Assembly: GCA_903929795.1 (NCBI GenBank)
Contig: CAIYWC010000097.1
Span: 124,001-188,000, forward strand
Length of the DNA: 64,000 nucleotides
Direction of reading: 5' to 3'
Origin: an uncultured Myxococcales bacterium
Lineage (GTDB): Bacteria > Myxococcota_A > UBA9042
Shown piece after piece: positions 34,749-42,370 of the stretch (the stretch's first letter is position 1; the number at the start of each line of letters is the position of its first letter). A model generated the notes under the pieces. The model was given only the letters and a program-made list of their open reading frames with translations, was not told where the DNA came from and ran no database searches. A program made the position numbers and the translations under genes.

Positions 34749-36857
34749 TCAAGCCTCGCCGCGGCCGGCGAGCCAGTCCTGCAGGCAAAACGCCGTCTCG
34801 TCGCCTGGCGTCGCGCGCGTGTACGTGCCGTCGACGTCCAGAATCCATGACTGCACGTTGTCGCGCAGCGGTTGCTCCAGGCATTCCTCGAGGATGCGCG
34901 CCCGCAGCTCGGGGTTGCGCACGGGCGTGGCCACTTCCACGCGACGGCTGAAGCTGCGCGACATCCAGTCCGCGCTCGCGAACCAGACTTCCGCGTCCGC
35001 GCCTTCGCCAAAGCGCCAAACGCGCGCGTGTTCCAAGAAACGGCCGACGATCGAGCGCACGTGGATCGTCTCCGACACGCCGGGCAGGCCGGGACGCAGG
35101 CAGCAAATGCCGCGCACCAGCAGGTCAATCGGCACGCCAGCTTGCGAAGCCCGGTAGAGCGCGGCGATCACGTTGGCCTCGCTCAGCGCGTTCATCTTGG
35201 CCTGGATGCGGGACGGGAGCCCCGCACGCGCGCGCGCCGCCTGCCCGTCGATGCGCGCGATCACTTCGCGGCCCAGCGTGAACGGCGACTCCAGCAGCCG
35301 CTCCAGCTTGCGCGGCGTGCCCAGCCCGGTGAGCTGCAGAAACACCTTGTGGACGTCCTCGCCGATCACCGGGTCCGCGGTCAGCAGGCCCAAATCCGTG
35401 TAAGTCCGCGCAGTTTGTGGGTGATAGTTGCCGGTGCCCAGGTGCACGTACCGGTGGATGCCGTCGCCTTCGCGCCGCACCACCAGCAGCATCTTCGCGT
35501 GGGTCTTGTAGCCCACCACGCCGTACACGACGTTCGCCCCGGCTTTTTGCAGCTGCGCCGCCAAGTCGATGTTCGCCGCCTCGTCAAAGCGCGCGCGCAG
35601 CTCAACCACCGCCGTCACGTCCTTGCCGTTGCGCGCCGCCTGGGCCAGCGCTTCGACGTACGGCGAGCGCGGTCCGGTGCGGTACAGCGTCTGCTTGATC
35701 GCCAGCACGTCCGGATCGTCCGCCGCCTGGCGCAGGAATTCCAGCACGGGCGCCGCGGCCTCGTACGGGTGGTGCAGCAGCAGATCGCCGCGCCGCAGCC
35801 GCTCGAAGTGGTCGTCCTCGTCCTGCCAGCCGCGCGGCAGCTTGGGCGTGTAGGGCGGATAGCGCAGCTCAGGGCGGTCGCACATGTCCAGGATCGAGCC
35901 GACGCGGTTCAGGTTCACCGGCCCGTCGACGCGGTAGAGGTCAATCGGGTCCAGCTCGAACTCGCCCAGCAGGAATTCCGCCATCGTTTCCGGGCAGTGG
36001 CCCGCGACTTCCAGCCGCACCGCGTCGCCGTAGCGGCGCCGGTGCAGCTCGCCTTGCAGCGCCTCCAGCAGGTCGTCCGCGTCTTCCTCCGCCAGCCACA
36101 GGTCCGCGTCGCGGGTTACGCGGAACGCCACCACGTTGGTCACGGTCATGCCCGGGAACAGCTCGCCCACGCACGCGTGGATCACCGTGGAAAGCAAGAC
36201 GAATTCCTGCACGCCCGGCCGGCTGCCCGGAATCGCCAGCACGCGCGGCAGGGACCGCGGCACCTGGACGATCGCGATGCCCGACTGGCGGCCAAAAGCG
36301 TCCTGGCCGTCCAGCGATACCAGCAAGTTCTGGTTTTTGTTCTGGACGTGCGGAAACGGGTGCGCCGGATCCAGGCCGATCGGCGTCAGCACCGGCACCA
36401 CTTCGCGGCGGAAATAGGCTTCGACCCAGCGGGTTTGCTCGTCAGTCCACAGCTTGGGCGCCAGCAGGCGGATGCCGACGTCCGCCAGCGCCGGCATCAG
36501 CACGTCGTTCCAGATGCGATACTGCTCGGCGACAATCGCCCTGGCTTCTTCGTGGATGCGGTTCAGCGTCTCGTTGGGCGGCAGACCGTCGGCCCCGCTC
36601 GCCGTCAAGCCCAGCTCCACCTGGCGCTGCAGGCGCGAGACGCGGATCTCAAAAAACTCGTCCAGATTCGCGCAGGTGATCGTCAGGAACCGCACGCGCT
36701 CCAGCAGCGGCACGGCCAGATCCAGCGCCATCGACAGCACGCGGCGCTGAAAAGCCAGCGAACTGAGCTCGCGGTTGATCGCGCGGCGCGGGTCGAGGAC
36801 TTCTTGCGTGGCGAGCGAGAATTGGCCGGTTGCCCGGAGGGAATGCGCGTGCGTCAT
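34749..36857 (-). CDS. ppk1: Polyphosphate kinase 1
   Basis: A 702-residue PPK1 (E. coli 688), which makes inorganic polyphosphate from ATP reversibly. The N-domain signature 'NRELSSLAFQRRVLSMA' is present. The autophosphorylated His lies in YKTHAKML (H453), and the second catalytic His in RFLEHARVWRF (H610). RYVHLGTGNYHP also fits. The start is placed at ATG 36857 (MTHAHSL), although no clear ribosome binding site precedes it. An upstream alternative at 36932 adds residues of low plausibility. First gene of the ppk-ppx operon. Confidence 0.94.
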   Translation of the reverse strand: MTHAHSLRATGQFSLATQEVLDPRRAINRELSSLAFQRRVLSMALDLAVPLLERVRFLTITCANLDEFFEIRVSRLQRQVELGLTASGADGLPPNETLNRIHEEARAIVAEQYRIWNDVLMPALADVGIRLLAPKLWTDEQTRWVEAYFRREVVPVLTPIGLDPAHPFPHVQNKNQNLLVSLDGQDAFGRQSGIAIVQVPRSLPRVLAIPGSRPGVQEFVLLSTVIHACVGELFPGMTVTNVVAFRVTRDADLWLAEEDADDLLEALQGELHRRRYGDAVRLEVAGHCPETMAEFLLGEFELDPIDLYRVDGPVNLNRVGSILDMCDRPELRYPPYTPKLPRGWQDEDDHFERLRRGDLLLHHPYEAAAPVLEFLRQAADDPDVLAIKQTLYRTGPRSPYVEALAQAARNGKDVTAVVELRARFDEAANIDLAAQLQKAGANVVYGVVGYKTHAKMLLVVRREGDGIHRYVHLGTGNYHPQTARTYTDLGLLTADPVIGEDVHKVFLQLTGLGTPRKLERLLESPFTLGREVIARIDGQAARARAGLPSRIQAKMNALSEANVIAALYRASQAGVPIDLLVRGICCLRPGLPGVSETIHVRSIVGRFLEHARVWRFGEGADAEVWFASADWMSRSFSRRVEVATPVRNPELRARILEECLEQPLRDNVQSWILDVDGTYTRATPGDETAFCLQDWLAGRGEA

Positions 36858-36970
36858 GAGGTAAGAGACTTCACAGCTTGCCGGCTTTTGCGCCGGTGGC
36901 GGCAGTCTGCCACCATCCCAAGGCGTTTGCACGAAAACCGCGTGACGAGGCCGTGAAAGCGGCGCGGATG

Positions 36971-37561
36971 CTACGACGCGGCGTCCAGCCCGGCGCGCGT
37001 GATGCGCCAGTAGCAGACGCGATCGCCCGGACCGCGCGCGTTTTCCACCAGCCCGTCGGCCTTCAAGCGCCGAACCGCGGCGTACAATAGCTTGGATTGA
37101 ATGCGATTTCCGCCAGGGAGCTCGTCCAGCATGTCGGTGACCGTCAGCTCGCGATCGGCGTTGGCCTTGAGCAGCGTGTGCACAAATTGGCGCGCGCTCG
37201 ATTGGGTCGCCGCTGTGTCCGGACCGCTCGCTTCGGTCACCGCCGCGCGCTGGCGGATCACCCGCGACTGCAGGGGCGCGCCGCGTCGCACGCGCGTGGG
37301 TACGCCCAAGCGCAAGTGAGAATCCAGGTATTTCGAGCAGTTACACGCAGACGCATCCAACAGCCGGCGCTCTGTCAGCCCTTCGATGCCCGCCCGCAGC
37401 TGGGCCACGGTCACGTCCAGCCGACGCGCCAGCCCTTCGGGCGGCAGGCACACGTCCGGCGCGCGGCCACAGGCTTGCCAGATCGCCGCAAACAGCGCGC
37501 GATCGCCGACGCGCAGGCTCGCGAGCATCGGGTGAATCAGAGGTGGTGGCCCAAACGGCAT
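36971..37561 (-). CDS. Winged-helix-like DNA-binding protein, unknown
   Basis: A 196-residue protein with two probable winged-helix regions: residues about 15-80 (GLARRLDVTVAQLRAGIEGL) and 130-190 (KLLYAAVRRLKADGLVEN, VCYWRITRAGL). The second strongly resembles the recognition-wing pattern of PadR/MarR-like regulators. Two Cys lie close together in CNCSKYLDSHL. I chose ATG 37561 because GAGGG lies 6 bases upstream, whereas the longer TTG start at 37603 has none. It is 36 codon-free bases or so downstream of the peroxiredoxin gene on the same strand, so it might respond to oxidants; that is only positional inference. Confidence 0.62.
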   Translation of the reverse strand: MPFGPPPLIHPMLASLRVGDRALFAAIWQACGRAPDVCLPPEGLARRLDVTVAQLRAGIEGLTERRLLDASACNCSKYLDSHLRLGVPTRVRRGAPLQSRVIRQRAAVTEASGPDTAATQSSARQFVHTLLKANADRELTVTDMLDELPGGNRIQSKLLYAAVRRLKADGLVENARGPGDRVCYWRITRAGLDAAS

Positions 37562-37639
37562 GGATTCCCTCGCGTCCACAGGCGCGCTGGAATCCTCGCT
37601 CAAATGGACCGGCGGGTAAATTGCGCCGTGACGGACCTG

Positions 37640-38113
37640 TTACAAGGCCGCCAGCACCGCGTTGGACAGGCTGCACGTCAGGCCAAAGCCGTCCGGTTCG
37701 ACGTGCAGCGCCGTGACGACGCCGTCGTCCAGCAGCATGGCGTAGCGCTTGGACCGCGTGCCGCCCAGCGCGTCCGCCTGCACGTCCAGCCCGACCGCTT
37801 TGGTGAAGGCTGCGTTTGGGTCAGCCAGCATCCGGACCTTGCCGTCGGCGTGGTGGGCGGCGCCCCAAGCGCCCATGACGAACGCGTCGTTGACGGAGAC
37901 GCAGGCAATGATTTCAACGCCTTTGGCGTGGAGTTTCGCTGCGTCGGCGACGTAGCCCGGCAAGTGCGAGCGGTCGCAGCCCGGCGTGAATGCGCCCGGG
38001 ACTGCAAAGAGGATGCCGCGCTTGCCGGCAAAAAGCGCTGCACTATCAAGCTTGTTGGCCGGAGAGCCTTCCTGCAGCGCGATGGATGGTAGCTTGTCGC
38101 CGACGGAGATCAT
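37640..38113 (-). CDS. Prx5-type peroxiredoxin
   Basis: A 157-residue thiol peroxidase of the Prx5 (redoxin) group. It reduces peroxides using a peroxidatic Cys, seen in PGAFTPGCDRSHLPGY, which matches the Prx5 signature PGAFTPxCSxxHxPxF. The C-terminal FGLTCSLSNAVL matches the family ending, and its Cys may act as resolving residue. AAGGA lies 6 bases before the ATG at 38113. The remains of an APC permease lie directly upstream on the same strand. Confidence 0.9.
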   Translation of the reverse strand: MISVGDKLPSIALQEGSPANKLDSAALFAGKRGILFAVPGAFTPGCDRSHLPGYVADAAKLHAKGVEIIACVSVNDAFVMGAWGAAHHADGKVRMLADPNAAFTKAVGLDVQADALGGTRSKRYAMLLDDGVVTALHVEPDGFGLTCSLSNAVLAAL

Positions 38114-38149
38114 GGTGGTCCTTGTGGGCGCGTTGGCCGCGCGCCGGTG

Positions 38150-39099
38150 AGATGCGGGATTTTGGCTCCGGATGCAAGACCGCGCACCACAACCCCGCCA
38201 TTTGCCGGGCAAAAGCTCGGGCGCAGCCTTCGGTCAGGTAGTACGGCGTATTGACCACGACCACGCGCGGGCCACCGCGCACACGCAGCATGGTGCGCAG
38301 GATCGCGCCGCGATTATTGTGCAAAAATGCGCGGCACCAGCGGCGTACGACGAGATCCGGGATCACCGCCACGACTTCGCGGGCCGGGTTCTCGTCGCGG
38401 ATCTGCAGGCCGAAGCCAGCCAGCGGCGTGAAGAACTGCCGAAAATTGGACGTGAGCACAACGAGCCGCGGCTCCGGCAGGCCCACCGCTGACGGGCGCG
38501 AGGGCGGCGGGAATGGCCGGCGGGGCCTCGACGGCGATGGGATGGCCGCCGCTGGACACGGTGCGCCACGCGCCGACTGCGAGGACGCAGCCGAGCGTGG
38601 CGACAAACGTCCAGGTCGGCAGCATGAACGCCACGCCGGATTCGCGCACGCCGCGCAGGTTCATCACCGTCAAGACCACCAGGATGGCCAGACGGACCAC
38701 GGCAACAGCTCTGGGACTGCGGAGACGAGCGCGCCGACGCCCGCCGAGATGCCGACGGCGACGTTGAGGATGTAGTCGAGCGCGAGCGCGGCGTTGCGAC
38801 CGAGGTTTTTCTGGCGACGGTGTAGGAGCTGCCGCCGCCCGGGTAGGCCGCGAAAGTCTGGCGGTAGGACAAAAAGACGAGGATCAGCACGCCGACGACC
38901 AGCCCGGTCAGCGGTGTGGCCCAGCCAGACCAGCTGCGCCCAGCGGAATCAGGAGCGCGAGCGTGGCTTCTGGGCCATAGGCGGCGGAGGACAACGCGTC
39001 GAGGCCGAGCACCGCAACGCCGGTCGCCGACCCGATGCGCTCGGAATCCGCGTGGTCATCGGGAATGGGTTTGCCAAGCAGCCAGTCCAGGATTCGCAT
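38150..39099 (-). pseudogene. Decayed APC-family amino-acid permease
   Basis: The start ATG at 39099 gives MRILDWLLGKPIP and then DALSSAAYGPEATLALLIPL, a clear APC-permease N-terminus. The frame breaks near 38930, is restored for VLILVFLSYRQTFAAYPGGG, and breaks again at an A-run in the ARKNLGRNAALALDY region near 38830. It breaks once more near 38700 before VRLAILVVLTVMNLRGVRE. After GAWRTVSSGGHPIAV the coding continuity jumps directly to a C-terminal cytosolic region (VIPDLVV, RAFLHNNRGA, VVVVNTPYYL). About half of the usual ~600-650 residues is therefore missing. Three frameshifts plus an internal deletion make this a genuine pseudogene rather than a sequencing slip. Confidence 0.82.
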
Positions 39100-39349
39100 C
39101 GCCGACGCGCATGCCGAAAACGTGCCCGCGCCCTACCGGCGGCCACCTCAAGCCTCGCCCAGATGAGCACCGGCGTCGCCTGCCGCGTCTCAAGTTTGCG
39201 GTTTGCTCGGTTGTGGGCTGGTTTGAATGGGCGCGATCGGATTTCGGGACGCGTGCGTCCAATGCGGCGCTGCACACGGAAACGGCGTCGCGATTTGGCA
39301 GCTCATGGCAAGGATTTGCGCCGTTGCGTGCGCGAGCACGTCGCGCGGT

Positions 39350-40069
39350 TCACTTCGTCAGCTCCCGCATCATCGCCATGACGTCTGCGGTCTCCTCCTC
39401 GCCCGGCGGCGCGGCGATGCGGTTTTCAGCCATCGCCACCGGCTGCGGCCCCCACCAGGCGTCCGGCAAGTCGTGCGGGTGCGTGCCTTGCGCGATGAAC
39501 TGGTAGCCCGGCCCATCCTGCCCAGACGTCGCGTCCGGGCCCAGACGCAACTCCCACGGATCTTCCAGCAAAATCCGCTGCAGGCTGCCGCGCACGCGCC
39601 CCATCAGCCGCACCGACCACACCTCCGCCATCGCCGGTTTGAGCGCTTTGGCCGCGCGCACCTCGTCCAGCTCCGCGCCCAGCTGCCCGCCCAGGCCGCG
39701 CTGGCGCTCCAGCGGCAGCGGGTCGTCCAGCTCCACGTCGCGCTCGGCCCGGCCGATATTGCGCAGGTTGAACTGCGGCATGTGCTCATGCTGGATCGCC
39801 TCCAGCACGTCGCCGGGGATCTCGTTGTCGGATTTCACCCGAAATCCGCGGGCATACGTCTCCTTGAACGTCGCGTGCGCCTCCAGCCAGGCGCCCAGCC
39901 GATCGGGCTGGAAGTCGTGGGCGGCAAACACGCAGAACCGGTCGATGCGGCGCTGCCGGGTGTCCAGCGGCAGGTGATCGCGCGAAAAGCGCTGGCGTTT
40001 GCCGATCGCGCGCGCAAGCGGCCACGCGCGAGGCTGCGCGAGCAGGTCGCGGGCGCGGGTCTGCGCCAT
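39350..40069 (-). CDS. Unknown protein in the Ycf46-Ycf35 operon
   Basis: A 239-residue soluble protein with no signal peptide, membrane segment or recognised domain. It is charged and mostly helical in its first half, with a Trp/Pro-rich segment near the C-terminus (DLPDAWWGPQPVAMAENRI). Its ATG directly follows the TAG stop of the DUF2997-like gene with no spacer, so expression is coupled to that operon. It is the last gene of the group and may be a partner or substrate of the AAA ATPase; only its position supports this. Confidence 0.66.
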   Translation of the reverse strand: MAQTRARDLLAQPRAWPLARAIGKRQRFSRDHLPLDTRQRRIDRFCVFAAHDFQPDRLGAWLEAHATFKETYARGFRVKSDNEIPGDVLEAIQHEHMPQFNLRNIGRAERDVELDDPLPLERQRGLGGQLGAELDEVRAAKALKPAMAEVWSVRLMGRVRGSLQRILLEDPWELRLGPDATSGQDGPGYQFIAQGTHPHDLPDAWWGPQPVAMAENRIAAPPGEEETADVMAMMRELTK

Positions 40070-40273
40070 CTAGCCGTCACCCTGTTCGGTTTTCGTAGTC
40101 GTTTCCGGGCTTTGCCAATACTCGCTCGTGTGCTGACGGCTCTGGACGATGCCCAGCGCCGCCTCCATCTCGCGCGTCAGCTGCTCGCATTCGGCGCCCT
40201 TGACGCCGCTGACCTGGAGCGACACTTCGCCGTTGTCGTCGATCGTGAACTGGATTTCGCGTCGCTGTGCCAT
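40070..40273 (-). CDS. DUF2997-like small protein
   Basis: A 67-residue cytoplasmic protein with the DUF2997 pattern: EIQFTIDDNGEVSLQVSG, then GAECEQLTREMEAALG. In cyanobacteria small proteins of this kind are encoded beside Ycf35 and Ycf46. A Gly/Gln/Thr-rich tail follows. AGGGGCG precedes the ATG at 40273, 21 bases after the Ycf35-like stop. The role is unknown. Confidence 0.8.
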   Translation of the reverse strand: MAQRREIQFTIDDNGEVSLQVSGVKGAECEQLTREMEAALGIVQSRQHTSEYWQSPETTTKTEQGDG

Positions 40274-40294
40274 CGCCCCTGACTCCCTGGGAAC

Positions 40295-40705
40295 TCAATC
40301 CCCCCACGACGAGACTTTGACGTGGATATGTCCTTGACTGTCCACGGTTTCTTCCTCCAGCGTGTAGCCGCGCTTGGTCACTTCGTCGCGGACGGTGTGG
40401 TAGGCGTAGCGCTGGACAATCTTGCGGGTGAACTCGTCCTGACTGTAACCGGCTGTTGTTTCAACGAATTCCCAGTCGGCGACGAAGGTCACGGCGCCCG
40501 TTTTGGCCTCAACGTTGACGCCGATGTCGTAGGTCCTGGACGCATGGATCACCAGCTGTGCGTCGGTCTTTTGGCCCAAATAGCCTTTGACCTTGACGAC
40601 TTGGCCGATCTCGGCCTTGGTGAAGTTGAACTTCAGCTCCGTCAGCACTTTTTCCAGGCGGACGAGGTCGGTGATTTTGGTCTGTACCGTCGTGAAATGC
40701 GACAT
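40295..40705 (-). CDS. ycf35: Ycf35-like protein (DUF1257)
   Basis: A 136-residue protein matching Ycf35/DUF1257, known from cyanobacteria and some plastid genomes. Typical features are the opening 'MSHFTTVQTKITDLVRLEKV' and a later QRYAYHTVRDEVTKRGYTL. It is a small soluble protein without known catalytic residues; its function is not established. It lies 12 bases after the Ycf46-like ATPase stop. The conserved pairing with Ycf46 and DUF2997 is seen here outside photosynthetic organisms. Confidence 0.87.
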   Translation of the reverse strand: MSHFTTVQTKITDLVRLEKVLTELKFNFTKAEIGQVVKVKGYLGQKTDAQLVIHASRTYDIGVNVEAKTGAVTFVADWEFVETTAGYSQDEFTRKIVQRYAYHTVRDEVTKRGYTLEEETVDSQGHIHVKVSSWGD

Positions 40706-40717
40706 CTGGCCCTCCCG

Positions 40718-42370
40718 TCACATCTCCAGGCGCGGCGCCTGTTCGGTACCCGGCGGCGCGTCATCGGGCGGCGACGCCCGCCGCGCCCGCGACTTCGACC
40801 ACTCGCGCATCTCCGCCAGCCGTTCGCGCATCGTCTGGCTCAGCGGAATCACCTCGCGGCACGCCGCCACCAGCTCGTCCGTGTGGATGTCCGCCTGGCC
40901 CTGGCTCACGTCAAAAGTGTCGTACAGCGCGCCGACCACCGCCTCCTCCAGCTCCGAGCCGGAAAAGCCCGCCGTCGCATCGACCAGCCGCTTCATGTCG
41001 AACGTCTCGGCGTTGCGGTGGCGCTTTTTCAGCTGGATCCGCAAAATCTCCTCGCGTTCCGCCTTGTTGGGCAGGTCGATAAAGAAGATCTCATCAAACC
41101 GGCCCTTGCGCAGCAGCTCCGGCGGCAGCTGGCTCACGTCGTTGGCCGTCGCGATCACGAACACCGGCGAGGACTTCTCCTGCAGCCAGGTCAGGAATGT
41201 CGCGAAAACGCGCGCCGTCGTGCCGCCGTCCGACTGCCCCGACGACTTCGTGCCAGAAAAGCCCTTCTCCAGCTCATCCAGCCACAGAATCGCCGGCGCC
41301 ACCGCCTCCGCGGTCTTGATCGCCTTGCGCATGTTCTCTTCCGACGAGCCCACCAGCGAACCGAACACCTTGCCGACGTCCAGCCGCAGCAGCGGCATCT
41401 GCCAACCCTGAGAAATCGCCTTTGCAGACAGGGACTTGCCGCAGCCCGGCACGCCCAGCAACAGGATTCCCTTGGGCGCCGGTAGGCCAAAAGCCTGCGC
41501 CGCGGGCGAAAACGCGTGGCGTCGCTTGTTCAGCCAGTCCTTCATCAGCTGCAGCCCGCCGACCGACTCCATGCCCAGCGTCGTCTCGTAAAACTCGAGA
41601 ATTCCTGACTTGCGGATGATGTGTTTTTTTTCCTGCAAGATCGTCGGCAAGTGAAAGCCCTTGTCGCGCACGCTTGTCTTTTGGAACACCTGGCGCGCTT
41701 CCTGCTCGGTCAGGCCCAGCGCCGCTTCCGCGATCTCGCGCTGCAGCTCCGGACTCTCCAGCACCTTCTGGAAATTCTTGCCAAAACGCTGCGACGCCGC
41801 ACCGGCAAACGCCTGGTCCCGCACGATGTCCTCCAGCGTCTGGCGGTCCGGCAGGTCAAAATCGACGACGACCAAGTCTTTTTCCATCTCCGCGGGAATC
41901 TTGACGACCGGGCTGAGGAACACGACCGAACGCTTGGCTGCGCCGTCGGCGAAGAGATGCGGCAGGTCACGCACGCGGCGGGCCACCATCGGATCGTTCA
42001 AAAACGGATGGAAATCACGCAGAACCACGATCGCGTCCCGCTGCAGGTTGTTGGCGATCCAGTCCAGCGCGCGGATCGGGTCGCGCACGTCGCCCGGCAC
42101 GTCCATCGAGGCGCAGCGAAAGCCCTGCGAGCACGACCAGTGGATCAGCTGCCGCGCCTGCCACGCCGTCACGTCCCAGCGCTCGCGCAGCGGCTTGCTG
42201 TCCAGCGCCGCCAGCTCGCCCAGCCAGCGCTCGACGCGCTCCTCCTCGGCGGAAACGACGTAGAGCAGCTTGTACTGCGCGCGGATGAGGTAGTGCAGCT
42301 CATCCACCGCGACCGGCACTGGACGGTTGGGCGATTGCGCCGCGGCTTCAGCGACGGGCGACGGGCTCAT
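40718..42370 (-). CDS. ycf46: Ycf46-like AAA+ ATPase
   Basis: A 550-residue AAA+ ATPase. The N-terminal ~230 residues start with LHYLIRAQYKLLYVVSAEEE, as in Ycf46. The AAA core has Walker A GVPGCGKS, Walker B AILWLDELEKG, sensor-1 VFVIATAND, arginine-finger region LLRKGRFDE and sensor-2 GFSGSELE. In cyanobacteria Ycf46 has been linked to regulation of photosynthesis and CO2 uptake, a role that cannot apply directly here. The start overlaps the upstream FHA gene stop by ATGA. As an AAA+ remodeller it probably acts on a protein partner, perhaps one selected by the FHA protein. Confidence 0.9.
   Translation of the reverse strand: MSPSPVAEAAAQSPNRPVPVAVDELHYLIRAQYKLLYVVSAEEERVERWLGELAALDSKPLRERWDVTAWQARQLIHWSCSQGFRCASMDVPGDVRDPIRALDWIANNLQRDAIVVLRDFHPFLNDPMVARRVRDLPHLFADGAAKRSVVFLSPVVKIPAEMEKDLVVVDFDLPDRQTLEDIVRDQAFAGAASQRFGKNFQKVLESPELQREIAEAALGLTEQEARQVFQKTSVRDKGFHLPTILQEKKHIIRKSGILEFYETTLGMESVGGLQLMKDWLNKRRHAFSPAAQAFGLPAPKGILLLGVPGCGKSLSAKAISQGWQMPLLRLDVGKVFGSLVGSSEENMRKAIKTAEAVAPAILWLDELEKGFSGTKSSGQSDGGTTARVFATFLTWLQEKSSPVFVIATANDVSQLPPELLRKGRFDEIFFIDLPNKAEREEILRIQLKKRHRNAETFDMKRLVDATAGFSGSELEEAVVGALYDTFDVSQGQADIHTDELVAACREVIPLSQTMRERLAEMREWSKSRARRASPPDDAPPGTEQAPRLEM

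Noticed and set aside
39100-39349. A small gene in the 250-base gap upstream of the permease remnant
   Set aside because: Open frames there are antisense or shared with neighbours, with no ribosome binding site or motif.
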